64,000 nucleotides of DNA from Streptomyces phaeofaciens (GCF_014648915.1 NZ_BMSA01000003.1:310001-374000), one strand, 5' to 3'; positions 1 through 9,023 are shown, counted from the first letter of the stretch. Notes: a model not told the origin generated them from the sequence alone. Numbers and translations: made by a program.

Positions 1-1
1 C

Positions 2-1294
2 CTGGTCGCCGGGACGCTGCCGCGTCTGTCGCTGGCGTTCGTCGCGGTCGGCGCGCTGCTCGCCGGGATCGCGCCCCAGGTGGTCGAGGTGCTCGCCCCC
101 GGTCTGCCGGATCCCGCGCTCGCCGTCGACTGCACCCGGCTCACCGCGACCTGCGTGGTGAGCTTCGGTCTCGCCGGGTACTGCAGCGCGGCCCTGCGCG
201 CGCACCGGCGGTTCGTGGCGCCCGCGGCCATCTACGTGGCCTACAACGTCGGCATCATCACCGGGATGCTCGTGCTGGGCGGGCGGTGGGGGGTGCGGGC
301 GGCGGCGGCCGGGGTGGCGGTCGGCGGCTGCCTCATGGTCGCCGTCCAGCTTCCTTCCCTGCTGCGGCAGCTGGGGAAGCGGGCCCCCGTGGGGGCGGAC
401 GGCGGTGCGCAGGAGGCGCGGCCGCTGGACACCGCGCTGCTGGCGACCGTGCTGCTCTTCGCGCTGTGCCGGCAGTCGCAGGTCCTCGTCGAGCGGTTCC
501 TGGCCTCCTCGCTGCCCTCCGGGGCGATCTCGCACCTCAACTACGCCCAGAAGGTCGCGCAGATGCCGATGATCCTGTCGGTGATGGTGTGCACGGTCAC
601 CTTCCCGGTGGTCGCGCGGGCGCTGGCCGACGGGGACACCGAGCGGGCCCGGGACCGGGTGGAGCGGGATCTGGCGCTGGCCGCGTCCATCGTGCTGCTG
701 GGCACGGCGGCGGTGGTGGCGTGTGCCCCGCAGATCATCGAACTCCTCTTCCAGCGGGGCGCGTTCACCGCGCGGGACACGGCGGCGACCGCCGGGGTGA
801 TGCGGGTGTACGCGTTCGGGCTGCTCGGCCAGACCCTCACCGGTGTGCTGGCCCGCTCGTACTTCTCGGCGGGCCGCGGCGCCTGGCGTCCGGTGGGCGC
901 GATGGCCACCGGGATCGTGGTGACGTCCGTGACCGGCGCGCTGTGCGTCACGGCCTGGGGTGTGTACGGCATCGCCGCCGCCAACGCGGCCGGGATCACC
1001 GTCACCGCACTGGTGCTGCTGGCCGGGACGGGCCCGCGCAGCGTCCCGATCCGGATCCCGTGGGTGCTCCGCGAGCTGGCCCGACCGGTGCTGGCCGCCA
1101 TCGTGGCGACGCTCGCCGGCGCCCTGGTGGCCGCCCGGTGCGGCGGGCCGCTGTCCGCGCTGGCCGCCGGGGGGCTCACCGTGACCGCCGTCTTCGTGCT
1201 GCTCGGCCGGGCCCTGGGTGCCCAGGGCGTGGCCTGCGCGCTCCGTTCCGTACGTTCCGTGACCCGAAGGCTGCCGTATGTCTCTTCCCGTTGA
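2..1294 (+). CDS. MurJ/MviN-family lipid-linked oligosaccharide flippase (5' end outside window)
   Basis: This integral membrane protein probably flips lipid-linked sugar units for a surface polysaccharide. The reading frame is open from base 2 and no convincing start is visible, so the N-terminus is missing; about 430 residues remain. They show roughly ten hydrophobic segments with short charged loops. A FQRGAF-type motif around base 750, followed by a RSYFSAG stretch around base 855, is typical of the MurJ (MOP exporter) family. It overlaps the next gene by 17 bases and heads a co-directional series of polysaccharide genes, so a role in that dedicated pathway is more likely than housekeeping lipid II export, although the family alone cannot separate the two. 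The family assignment is firm, the substrate is inferred. Confidence 0.85.
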   Translation: MVAGTLPRLSLAFVAVGALLAGIAPQVVEVLAPGLPDPALAVDCTRLTATCVVSFGLAGYCSAALRAHRRFVAPAAIYVAYNVGIITGMLVLGGRWGVRAAAAGVAVGGCLMVAVQLPSLLRQLGKRAPVGADGGAQEARPLDTALLATVLLFALCRQSQVLVERFLASSLPSGAISHLNYAQKVAQMPMILSVMVCTVTFPVVARALADGDTERARDRVERDLALAASIVLLGTAAVVACAPQIIELLFQRGAFTARDTAATAGVMRVYAFGLLGQTLTGVLARSYFSAGRGAWRPVGAMATGIVVTSVTGALCVTAWGVYGIAAANAAGITVTALVLLAGTGPRSVPIRIPWVLRELARPVLAAIVATLAGALVAARCGGPLSALAAGGLTVTAVFVLLGRALGAQGVACALRSVRSVTRRLPYVSSR

Positions 1295-1997
1295 CACCAG
1301 GGTCCCCTGGGTGGCGATGTACCACTCCGTGGGGGACTGCTCCGACGACCCCTACCGGATCACCGTCACCCCCGAGCGGCTGGACCGGCAGCTGGCCTGG
1401 CTGACGCGCCGTGGCCTCAGGGGTGTCTCCGTGGCCGAGCTGCTGGCCGCGCCCACCCGCCGGGGCCTGGTGGGCCTGACCTTCGACGACGGTTACGCCG
1501 ACTTCCTGTCCGGCGCCCTGCCCGTGCTGCGCCGCCACGGCTGTACGGCCACGCTGTTCGTGCTGCCGGGCCGGCTCGGCGGCGACAACGCCTGGGACCC
1601 GCTGGGCCCGCGCAGGCCGCTGCTCACCGCCGACGGCATCCGGCAGGCCGCGGCCGAGGGCGTCGAGATCGGCTCGCACGGCCTCACGCACGTCGATCTG
1701 ACCCGCGCCGACGACCTCACCCTCAAGGCGGAGACCGTCGAGAGCCGCGGCGTCCTCGCCGACCTGCTCGGCACCGCGATCGCCGGCTTCTGCTACCCCT
1801 ACGGGACGGTCGACCGCCGTGCCATGGACGCCGTACGGGGCGCCGGGTACGGCTACGCGTGCGCGATCGACCCCGGCCCGCTGAACGGCCCGCACGCACT
1901 GCCCCGGGTCCATGTCGGGCAGAACGACACCGCGCTGCGCCTCTTCCTCAAGTACCGGCTGCACCGGCTGCGCCGGCGTCCCGTCGAGGGGCTGTAG
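1278..1997 (+). CDS. Polysaccharide deacetylase (carbohydrate esterase family 4)
   Basis: This 239-residue enzyme should remove N-acetyl groups from an amino-sugar polymer or lipid-linked precursor. The family's metal-binding motifs are visible: TFDDGYAD at about residues 68-75 carries the catalytic base and a metal ligand, and SHGLTH at 133-138 carries the two metal histidines. The FCYPYG stretch near 171-176 matches the third CE4 motif. There is no signal peptide or clear membrane segment, so it probably works in the cytoplasm or on the inner membrane face. The start lies inside the flippase gene (17-base overlap), and the stop shares a base with the GTG of the next gene, so translation is probably coupled. 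The exact substrate cannot be read from the sequence. Confidence 0.9.
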   Translation: MSLPVDTRVPWVAMYHSVGDCSDDPYRITVTPERLDRQLAWLTRRGLRGVSVAELLAAPTRRGLVGLTFDDGYADFLSGALPVLRRHGCTATLFVLPGRLGGDNAWDPLGPRRPLLTADGIRQAAAEGVEIGSHGLTHVDLTRADDLTLKAETVESRGVLADLLGTAIAGFCYPYGTVDRRAMDAVRGAGYGYACAIDPGPLNGPHALPRVHVGQNDTALRLFLKYRLHRLRRRPVEGL

Positions 1998-3154
1998 TGC
2001 GGGCGCTGCACATCATCACGGGGCTCGGGGTCGGCGGGGCCGAGCAGCAACTGCGGCTGCTGCTGCGGCATCTGCCTGTGGAGTGCGACGTGGTGACGCT
2101 GACCAACCCGGGGGCGGTGGCCGAGGGGCTGACCGCGGACGGCGTCCGGGTGACGGACCTCGGCATGCGCGGCAACCGCGACCTGGCCGCGCTGCCCCGG
2201 CTGGCCGGGATCGTCCGCTCCGGCGGCTACGACCTCGTCCACACGCACCTGTACCGGGCCTGTCTGTACGGGCGGCTGGCCGCGCGGATGGCGGGGGTGC
2301 GGGCGATCGTCGCCACCGAACACTCGCTGGGCGATTCCCAGTTGGAGGGCCGCGGGCTGACCGTCGGGGTCCGCGCGCTGTATCTCGCGGGCGAGCGGCT
2401 GGGCCGTGCCACGGTCGCGGTCTCCCCCGCGGTCGCCGCGCGGCTGCGGGCGTGGGGCGTGCCGGCCCCGCGCATCGGGGTCGTGCCCAACGGCATCGAC
2501 CTGGCCCGCTTCCGCTTCGACCCGGCGGCCCGGCTGCGCACCCGGCGGCAGCTGGGGCTGCCCGAGGACGCGTTCGTCGTCGGCTGCGTCGGACGCCTCA
2601 CGGCCGGCAAGCGCTTCGCGGTCGTCGTCCGCGCGCTGGCCCGGCTGCCCGGCGACTGCCGGCTGCTGCTGGTCGGCGGCGGCCCCGAGGAGGCCGCGCT
2701 GCGGCGCACCGCCCGGGAGGCCGGGGTGGCGGACCGGGTGCTCCTCACCGGCGAGCGCCCGTACGTCCCCGACGGCACCCCGGGCCCCGACCTGCCCTCC
2801 CTCACCGCCGCCATGGACGTGCTCGCCTCCCCGTCCCCCGACGAGACGTTCGGCCTGGCCGTGGTGGAGGCGCTGGCGTCCGGGCTGCCGGTGCGCTACG
2901 CCTCCTGCCCCGCGCTCGATCACCTTCCCGCGCCCGGCGCGCGCCGGGTGAGCGGTGACGAAGGGGCGTTCGCCCGCGCCCTGGCCGAGGTCCGCGCCGC
3001 GCCGCCGGGTCCGCGCACCACGCCCGAGGCCGCGCACCACTACGACATCACCCGCAGCGCCGCCCGGCTCATGGACGTCTACGCGGCCACCGTCGCCGGC
3101 CGTCCTCTGCCGTCCCCCGCTTCCCCGACACCCCAGGGAGTCAGTTCCCCATGA
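1997..3154 (+). CDS. Glycosyltransferase family 4, exopolysaccharide assembly
   Basis: This 385-residue protein is a GT-B fold retaining glycosyltransferase. The N-terminal HIITGLGVGGAEQQL segment is the classic acceptor-domain signature. The C-terminal donor domain has VGCVGRLTAGKRF, then a LLVGGGPEE strand, and the SPSPDETFGLAVVEALASGLPV box with the nucleotide-sugar-binding EX7E arrangement. The GTG at 1997 is chosen because it overlaps the upstream stop by one base; an open frame further upstream lies inside the deacetylase gene. The protein is probably cytosolic or membrane-peripheral and adds one sugar to a lipid-linked intermediate. Its stop overlaps the next gene by four bases (ATGA). 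The donor and acceptor sugars are unknown. Confidence 0.92.
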   Translation: MRALHIITGLGVGGAEQQLRLLLRHLPVECDVVTLTNPGAVAEGLTADGVRVTDLGMRGNRDLAALPRLAGIVRSGGYDLVHTHLYRACLYGRLAARMAGVRAIVATEHSLGDSQLEGRGLTVGVRALYLAGERLGRATVAVSPAVAARLRAWGVPAPRIGVVPNGIDLARFRFDPAARLRTRRQLGLPEDAFVVGCVGRLTAGKRFAVVVRALARLPGDCRLLLVGGGPEEAALRRTAREAGVADRVLLTGERPYVPDGTPGPDLPSLTAAMDVLASPSPDETFGLAVVEALASGLPVRYASCPALDHLPAPGARRVSGDEGAFARALAEVRAAPPGPRTTPEAAHHYDITRSAARLMDVYAATVAGRPLPSPASPTPQGVSSP

Positions 3155-3798
3155 CCGAACACTCTCGCCGGCTCACCGCCCCGCGCCGCGCCAGGACCCT
3201 CCCGCCCTGGTCGCTGCTGGCCGCCGGCGCCGTCACCGGCGGTCTGCTGGGCGGCGCGTACGGCGTGCTCCAGCCGCCGGTCTACACGGCCACCGCCTAT
3301 GTCGTCGCCGTCCCCACCGAGAAGTCCGACCCGGCGTCCGCGCTGGGCTTCGCGCAGGCCTACGGCCGGGTCGCGACCCAGCTCGCGGTGCTCGGGGACG
3401 CGCAGAAGACGGCGGGGGTGCCGGTGCGCACGCTCCAGCACAGTGTGCAGACGGCGACCTCGCCGGACGCCCCGATGGTCGCCGTCACGGCCACCGCCGC
3501 GCGCGCCGATCTGGCCGCCGACATGGCCAACGCGGTCTCCCGCGCGCTCACCCGGCACGCGCGGGGCACCGAGAAGGCCACCAACGTCGAGCTCCAGCAG
3601 TTCGCCCCCGCGGTCCGGCCGACCGACCCGTCCTCGGCGTCCCCCGCGGTGACCGGGCTGGTGGGGGCGAGCGCGGGCGGGCTGCTGGGCGGGCTGGCGC
3701 TGCTGGTGCGGCCGAGGCGGGAGCGGGAGGTGCCGGGCCGCCCGGCCGTCACCGTCCCGGGCCCGGCCCTCGCCGCGGACGTCCACGGGGCGCTGTGA
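3151..3798 (+). CDS. Wzz-like chain-length determinant / polysaccharide copolymerase
   Basis: This 215-residue membrane protein has the Wzz topology: a short basic cytoplasmic N-terminus, a transmembrane helix at about 20-40, an extracytoplasmic domain beginning QPPVYTATAYVVAVPTEKSDP, and a second helix at about 168-186 followed by an Arg-rich tail. No tyrosine-kinase (Wzc-type) domain follows. Such proteins set polymer length in Wzy-dependent export. It overlaps both neighbours by four bases (ATGA before, GTGA after), which fits tight co-expression with the glycosyltransferase and acyltransferase. Family assignment rests on topology and context more than on strong motifs, so another membrane-anchored polysaccharide protein remains possible. 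Confidence 0.7.
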   Translation: MTEHSRRLTAPRRARTLPPWSLLAAGAVTGGLLGGAYGVLQPPVYTATAYVVAVPTEKSDPASALGFAQAYGRVATQLAVLGDAQKTAGVPVRTLQHSVQTATSPDAPMVAVTATAARADLAADMANAVSRALTRHARGTEKATNVELQQFAPAVRPTDPSSASPAVTGLVGASAGGLLGGLALLVRPRREREVPGRPAVTVPGPALAADVHGAL

Positions 3799-4973
3799 AA
3801 CCGGCGGTGTACACGACGGGCCCGGTCACCGGGCACAGCGCCGGGGGCGGCACGGCGGCGGTCGCCGGCCTCGCCTGCGAACTCGTCACCGACGAGCGGG
3901 CCTTCGCGGGCCTCGCCGCCGACTGGGGGCGCCTGTACGGGCGTTGCGCGACGGCCACCCCGTTCCAGAGCCATGCCTGGCTGCACTCCTGGTGGCTGTC
4001 CTACGGCAGGCGCGGCCGACTGCGCCTGCTGCTGGTGCGCGACGGCGGCGACCTCGTCGCGGCCGCCCCGCTGACGGCCGTGCGCCGCCCGGTGCCCGCG
4101 TGGGTGCCTCTCGGCGGGGCGATCTCCGACTACGGGGACGTGCTGGTCGACGACGAGCGCGCCGAGCGGGCCGTGGCCGGGCTCACCGAGGGGCTCGCGG
4201 CGGCCGCCCGCACCGCGTTGATCGACTTCCGCGAGGTCCGGCCGGGCGGCGCGGTGGAGCGGGTCTACGACCGCTGGCACGGGCCGCGCCGGCGGGTGGA
4301 CGACTCGGTGTGCCTGGAGCTGCCGGCCGTGCCGATGGACGAGCTGGTGGGCCGGCTGCCGTCGGCGAAGGCCCAGCGGGTGCGCGCCAAGCGGCGCAAG
4401 CTGACCGCGCTGGGCGTGGAGCGCCGGGCGGTGGGGCCCGAGGAGGTGGACGGCGCGCTGCGCCGGCTGCTGGAGCTGCACCAACTCCAGTGGCAGGGCC
4501 GGAAGGTGACGGGCGAGCATCTGCGCCCGCGGTTCCACGAGCATCTGGTGCGCTCGGTCGGGCCGATGGTGCGCTCCGGGGACGCGGTGGTCACCGAGTT
4601 CCGGCTCGACGGCGACGTGGTGGCGGTCGACCTCACCCTGCTGTCCCGGCGGCTCGCGGGCGGCTATCTGTACGGCGCCCATCCGGGACTGCGGGAGCGC
4701 AAGGCGGACGTGGCGGTGATGCTGCTCGACGCCTGCGCCGAGCACACCCGGGACGGGGGGCGTGCCGCGCTGAGCCTGCTGCGCGGCAACGAGCCGTACA
4801 AGCACCACTGGCGGCCGGATCCGGTCGTCAACCAGCGGCTGCTGCTGGCCCGGCGGCGGACCGCCCCGCTGCTGTCGGCGGCTCTCTGCGACGTGGCCGC
4901 GCGGCGGCGGGGCAAGGAGCTGCTGCTGCGCTGGGAGCAGCGGAAGGAGCGTGACGGTGGCGGCAGGTCCTGA
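3795..4973 (+). CDS. GNAT-fold acyltransferase, CelD/BcsL-like, linked to polysaccharide genes
   Basis: This 392-residue protein matches the GNAT-type family often labelled cellulose biosynthesis protein CelD. It has an N-terminal half ending in a PFQSHAWLHSWW-type segment (residues about 56-67) and a C-terminal acyl-CoA-binding-like half with the GGYLYGAHPGLRERKADVAV stretch and an LLRGNEPYKHHW motif near 333-344. Those signatures recur in FemAB/CelD-like transferases near exopolysaccharide operons. It probably acylates a sugar or an amino group on the polymer. The GTG at 3795 is chosen because it forms a GTGA overlap with the previous stop, while the longer open frame upstream runs through the Wzz-like gene. 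It ends the operon and faces the GH26-like gene 28 bases away. The acceptor is unknown. Confidence 0.82.
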   Translation: MKPAVYTTGPVTGHSAGGGTAAVAGLACELVTDERAFAGLAADWGRLYGRCATATPFQSHAWLHSWWLSYGRRGRLRLLLVRDGGDLVAAAPLTAVRRPVPAWVPLGGAISDYGDVLVDDERAERAVAGLTEGLAAAARTALIDFREVRPGGAVERVYDRWHGPRRRVDDSVCLELPAVPMDELVGRLPSAKAQRVRAKRRKLTALGVERRAVGPEEVDGALRRLLELHQLQWQGRKVTGEHLRPRFHEHLVRSVGPMVRSGDAVVTEFRLDGDVVAVDLTLLSRRLAGGYLYGAHPGLRERKADVAVMLLDACAEHTRDGGRAALSLLRGNEPYKHHWRPDPVVNQRLLLARRRTAPLLSAALCDVAARRRGKELLLRWEQRKERDGGGRS

Positions 4974-5001
4974 CGCGGGCCTGCCGTCACCGCACCGCGG
5001 T

Positions 5002-6267
5002 TCACCTGGTGCGCGACCACCGGTCGACGGGGACGCACAGCCGGCCGCCGAGCCAGTGCTCGATCCATGCGCCGAGGTCCATCGGCGTGCAGTCCGGCGG
5101 GGTCGTGGGTTCCGTGGGGGGCGGGGTGGCCGGATCCAGGGGGGTCGTGGGTTCGCCGGGGGCCGTGGACGCGGGTGCCGGCGGTTCGACGGGGGTCGCC
5201 GGCCGGTCGGTGCGGCCCGAGAGGACCGAGCGATAGACCTCGGAGGCCTTCGGGTTGCGCCCGCACTGCCAGACGCCGTGCGGGCAGTAGTCGGTCAGCG
5301 TGTGGTAGAGCGGCTGCTGCTCGTCCATCCACGCGAGCATGCGCCGCATGTACTCGGGGTTGTCGCCGTTGCGGAAGAGTCCCCATTCGGGATACGAGAC
5401 GGGCTTGCCGTGGGCTCGGGCGAAGTCCACGTGCGCCTGAAGTCCGTAGGGTTCACCGACCTGTTCGTCGAAGGACAGGCCGGCCGGCTGGTCGTAGGAG
5501 TCCATGCCGACGACGTCGACCGTGTCGTCGCCGGGATAGCACTCGGTCCACGCGATCGCGTCCTTGCCGCGCGACGGCGTGAAGTCGAAGGCGAACCTCT
5601 GGCCCGGCACGGACCGCATCGTCGTGACGATCCGGTTCCAGTACGCCTTCCACGCCCCGGGGTCGGGGCCGCAACGGTGGGTGTACGTGGTGCCGTTCAT
5701 CTCCCAGCCGAGCACGATCACCGTGTCCGGCACCTCCAGCGCGACCAGCCGCTCGGCCAGCGCCCGGAAGTGGTGGTCGAACAGGCCCTCGGCACCCTGC
5801 CGCAGCAGCGTCCGCACCTCGTCGTCCGAGACCCCCTCCTCGTTGCGTTCCATCATGGGCACGTTGAGGACGAGCATCCGGTCGGCCTTCTCCCGCCGCC
5901 AGTCCGCCCAGACGTCGAGGAATCCTGGCGGGCCCTCGATGTTCCGCCACCGGTCGCCCGGCAGATAGGTGTGGCCGACCCGCAGTTCGGCGCCGCCCAG
6001 CCACTCGCCGAGCTGGGCGATCCGGGCCACGCCCCAGGCGCCGTAGTCGAGGTAGGCGCCGAAGGCCGGGGCCTGCCGCGCGGGGGCGGCCGGGGTGGGA
6101 GCGGGCAGGTCGGAGGCGGCCGGGACGGGAGCGGGCGGATCCGCCGGCCGCACCGCTCCCGCTCCCGCGGCGAATCCGGGACCGGCCGCGAGGGCGGCGG
6201 TCGTCGCGACCGCGGCCGCGACGACGGCCAGCCGCCGGGACCGGCCACGTCGCTGATGTGGAGCCAT
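5002..6267 (-). CDS. Secreted glycoside hydrolase, GH26-like (mannanase/beta-glycanase clan)
   Basis: This 421-residue protein is probably exported and cleaves a beta-linked polysaccharide. It has an Arg-rich N-terminus and hydrophobic core (residues 11-38) typical of a signal peptide. The catalytic barrel spans about 65-352; the GWEMNG motif puts the likely acid/base at Glu189 and SYPEWG puts the likely nucleophile at Glu294. A Pro/Thr-rich linker (about 355-392) leads to a short tail bounded by two cysteines. The ATG at 6267 is chosen because it follows a strong GAAAGGAG ribosome-binding site; a start 39 bases upstream has none. It faces the polysaccharide operon and could trim or release that polymer. 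The enzyme clan is fairly certain, the substrate is not. Confidence 0.85.
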   Translation of the reverse strand: MAPHQRRGRSRRLAVVAAAVATTAALAAGPGFAAGAGAVRPADPPAPVPAASDLPAPTPAAPARQAPAFGAYLDYGAWGVARIAQLGEWLGGAELRVGHTYLPGDRWRNIEGPPGFLDVWADWRREKADRMLVLNVPMMERNEEGVSDDEVRTLLRQGAEGLFDHHFRALAERLVALEVPDTVIVLGWEMNGTTYTHRCGPDPGAWKAYWNRIVTTMRSVPGQRFAFDFTPSRGKDAIAWTECYPGDDTVDVVGMDSYDQPAGLSFDEQVGEPYGLQAHVDFARAHGKPVSYPEWGLFRNGDNPEYMRRMLAWMDEQQPLYHTLTDYCPHGVWQCGRNPKASEVYRSVLSGRTDRPATPVEPPAPASTAPGEPTTPLDPATPPPTEPTTPPDCTPMDLGAWIEHWLGGRLCVPVDRWSRTR

Positions 6268-6432
6268 ACGTGCTCCTTTCTCCACTCTCACGGTGCCACG
6301 CGTCATTCGTACGCATTAATGACACTCAGTCATATGAAAGTCACACCAAAAGGACCACCGCCACCGCCGTTACGGCTTTCGAGTGCCCCGCTGGCCCATT
6401 TCGGTGACCCGACCCCTGAAGACCGGAGAGAA

Positions 6433-7710
6433 ATGCCCGTGTCGCTGCTCGACACCCGCGTCCCCGCCGTCCTGCTGCGGATCGACCGGAACCCCTTTCA
6501 CCACGGAACGCTGGGTGCCGTGCGCTCGCTCGGCCGGGCCGGAATCGACGTGCACGTGGTCGCCGACTCGACGGGGAGTCCGGTACGCGCGTCCCGGTTC
6601 GTACGCCAGTTGCATCCTCCGCCGCCGCCCGGCGCCACCCCGGCCGACATCGCCGCCGTCCTGCTGCGGGCGGCCGCCCGGATCGAACGGCCCGCCGTAC
6701 TGATCCCGATGGACGACGCGGGCGCGCTCGCGGTGAGCGGACTGCGCGAGGAGCTGACACCCGCCTACCTGCTGCCCGAACAGCCCGCCGCGGTGCCCGA
6801 ACAGGTCGCGGACAAGGCCGAGTTGGCCGGGCTGTGCGCGGCGGCGGGCGTGCCGCACCCGGTGACGGTGGTCCCGGACAGCGCCTCGCAGGCGGCCTCC
6901 GCCGCCGGCCGGCTGGGACTGCCGGTGGTCGCGAAGTGGAGCCGGCCCTGGCTGCTGCCGGCCGGCAGCGGACTGCGCAGCACGGCCGTCGTGCGCTCCC
7001 CGCAGGAGGCGCGCGACCTGTATCTGCGCACCGAGGAGGCCGGCAGCCGGCTGCTCCTCCAGGCGTTCCTGCCGCCCGGCCCCGACCGCGACTGGTTCTT
7101 CCACGGGTACGCCGACCGCTGCGGCACCCTGCGCGCCGGCGGCCCCGGCCGCAAGCTCTCCGCCTGGCCGCGCGGCGCCGGACTGACGGCCGTGGGCGAG
7201 TGGGCCGAGAACCCGCGCGTGCGGGCACTCGCCGAACGGCTCACCGACCGGCTCGGCTACCGCGGCATCCTCGACCTCGACTTCCGCCGCTGCGGCACCA
7301 CCGGCGACTACCACCTGCTCGACTTCAACCCCCGGCCCGGCGCCCAGTTCCGGCTCTTCGCCGACACCGCCGGACTGGACGTCGTCCGCGCACAGCACCT
7401 GGATCTGACCCACCGTCCGCTGCCGGCCGGCGAGGCGCTGCCCGGGCGGGCGTTCGTGGTGGAGAACTACGCGCCGCTGGCCGTGCTGCGCCGGGCGCCG
7501 CACGGCCGCGAGCTGGCCTGGCACGCCGCCGACGACACCGCTCCCGGGCGGGCGATGTGGCGCCTGTGGTGCGCCCATGTCACCCGCCGGCTGCTGGCCC
7601 GCGTCCGCCGCCCCGGCCCCGCCGCCCCCGCCGCCCCGGCCCCGCCGCCCCCGCCGCCCCGGTCCGGGCGCGGGTGTGCCGCCAGGCGCCGCCCCCGGCC
7701 GCCGAGATGA
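6433..7710 (+). CDS. ATP-grasp ligase of unknown substrate
   Basis: This 425-residue protein has the ATP-grasp layout. The N-terminal third is a pre-ATP-grasp domain (PAVLLRIDRNPFHHGTLGAVR at the start). A PVVAKWSRPWLLP strand supplies the ATP-binding lysine, and the C-terminal catalytic part has DLDFRR and the metal-binding DFNPRPGAQ motif. Such enzymes join a carboxylate to an amine or similar nucleophile through an acyl phosphate. The ATG at 6433 has a GGAGAG just upstream; the same frame is open much further upstream but lies antisense to the GH26-like gene. The last 40 residues are Pro/Ala/Arg-rich low complexity. The FAD oxidoreductase begins 37 bases later, so the two probably act together. 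The product is unknown. Confidence 0.85.
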   Translation: MPVSLLDTRVPAVLLRIDRNPFHHGTLGAVRSLGRAGIDVHVVADSTGSPVRASRFVRQLHPPPPPGATPADIAAVLLRAAARIERPAVLIPMDDAGALAVSGLREELTPAYLLPEQPAAVPEQVADKAELAGLCAAAGVPHPVTVVPDSASQAASAAGRLGLPVVAKWSRPWLLPAGSGLRSTAVVRSPQEARDLYLRTEEAGSRLLLQAFLPPGPDRDWFFHGYADRCGTLRAGGPGRKLSAWPRGAGLTAVGEWAENPRVRALAERLTDRLGYRGILDLDFRRCGTTGDYHLLDFNPRPGAQFRLFADTAGLDVVRAQHLDLTHRPLPAGEALPGRAFVVENYAPLAVLRRAPHGRELAWHAADDTAPGRAMWRLWCAHVTRRLLARVRRPGPAAPAAPAPPPPPPRSGRGCAARRRPRPPR

Positions 7711-7747
7711 CCGGACCGACCGACGACGAGAAGGCGGGCAGCCGCTG

Positions 7748-8977
7748 ATGGACGACCTTCTGGTGGTGGGCGCGGGACCGTACGGTCTGTCGATCGCGTC
7801 GCACGCCGCGGCCGCCGGGCTGAGCCTGCGCGTCCACGGCCGGCCGATGGCCTCCTGGCGCGACCACATGCCCCGGGGCATGTTCCTGAAGTCCGAGCCG
7901 TGGGCGTCCCACCTCTGCGACCCGGCCTCCCGCTGGCGCCTCGACACCTACTGCGCGACCCGGGGCGTGCCGACCCGGCACGGCGAGCCGATCCCGGTGG
8001 AGACGTTCGCCGCGTACGGCCTGTGGTTCGCCCGCCATGCCGTCCCCGAGGTCGACGAGCGCACGGTGACCCGGATCGCCCCGCGGCCCGGCGGCTTCGA
8101 GGCGGTCACCGAGGACGGCACGACCCTGCACGCCCGGACGGTGGCCCTCGCGGTCGGCGTCATGCCCTTCGTGGACATACCCGCCGCCCTGCGCGGCCTG
8201 CCCGCCGACCTCGTCTCGCACAGCAGTCACCACACCGACCTCGACCGTTTCCGCGGCCGGGACGTCACGGTGATCGGCGGCGGCCAGGCGGCCCTGGAGA
8301 CGGCGGCCCTGCTCGCCGAACAGGGCACCCGGGTACGCGTGCTGGCCCGCGCCGGGCGGCTCCACTGGAACGACACGCCACCCGCCTGGGAACGCCCCTG
8401 GTGGCGGTCGGTCCGCTCCCCGCACAGCGGCCTCGGCCCCGGCTGGCGCAACTGGTTCTACGCCGAACGGCCCGGCCTCTACCAGCGGCTCCCCGAGCCC
8501 GCCCGGACACGGATCGCGGCCACGGCCCTCGGACCGGCCGGCGCGTGGTGGGTGCGCGACCGTGTCGAGGGCGCCGTGGAGATACGGCTCGGCCAGAACG
8601 TGACGGCGGCCCGCGCGGTGGCGGGCGGGGTGCGGCTGGAGCTGGCGGGCGGCGGCTCCGTCACGACCGGCCACGTCATCGCGGCCACCGGCTTCCGGGC
8701 CACCCGCGACCGGCTCGGCCTGCTCTCCGACGAACTGCGCGACTCGCTGGCCACGGCCGCCGACGGCTCGCCCCGGGTCGGGCGGGACTTCGAGTCCTCC
8801 CGCCCGGGTCTGTTCCTGGCCGGCCTCCTGACGGCGGCCGCCTTCGGCCCGGCGATGCGCTTCGTCCACGGCGCGTCCTTCACCGCGGACACCCTGGTCC
8901 GGGGCGTACGGCGCCGACTGCGCACCGGTGTGCCGGGCGGGACGCTCCCGGCACCGGCACAGGTCGTACGGGACTGA
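7748..8977 (+). CDS. FAD/NAD(P)-binding flavoprotein monooxygenase-like oxidoreductase
   Basis: This 409-residue enzyme has two Rossmann motifs: an FAD-binding VVGAGPYGLS at residues 6-15 and an NADPH-type VTVIGGGQAALE at about 174-185. A late ATGF segment, typical of flavin-containing and N-hydroxylating monooxygenases, lies around 316-319. The order of motifs suggests an NADPH-dependent hydroxylation or oxidation of a small molecule. The ATG at 7748 is selected because the FAD motif begins six residues later; a longer frame overlaps the ATP-grasp gene. It follows the ATP-grasp gene closely and probably shares its transcript. Its 3' end faces the ChpA-like gene across a bidirectional hairpin. 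The substrate is unknown. Confidence 0.87.
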   Translation: MDDLLVVGAGPYGLSIASHAAAAGLSLRVHGRPMASWRDHMPRGMFLKSEPWASHLCDPASRWRLDTYCATRGVPTRHGEPIPVETFAAYGLWFARHAVPEVDERTVTRIAPRPGGFEAVTEDGTTLHARTVALAVGVMPFVDIPAALRGLPADLVSHSSHHTDLDRFRGRDVTVIGGGQAALETAALLAEQGTRVRVLARAGRLHWNDTPPAWERPWWRSVRSPHSGLGPGWRNWFYAERPGLYQRLPEPARTRIAATALGPAGAWWVRDRVEGAVEIRLGQNVTAARAVAGGVRLELAGGGSVTTGHVIAATGFRATRDRLGLLSDELRDSLATAADGSPRVGRDFESSRPGLFLAGLLTAAAFGPAMRFVHGASFTADTLVRGVRRRLRTGVPGGTLPAPAQVVRD

Positions 8978-8985
8978 CCGGAGAC

Positions 8986-9016
8986 GGGTGCCGGGCGCGC
9001 GAGGCGTCCGGCACCC
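8986..9016. terminator. Bidirectional hairpin between convergent flavoprotein and ChpA-like genes
   Basis: A perfect 9-bp inverted repeat, GGGTGCCGG at 8986-8994 and CCGGCACCC at 9008-9016 with a 13-base loop, sits in the 46-base gap between two convergent stops. There is no U-tract, as is common in high-GC actinobacteria. Confidence 0.6.
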
Positions 9017-9023
9017 GGCACGG

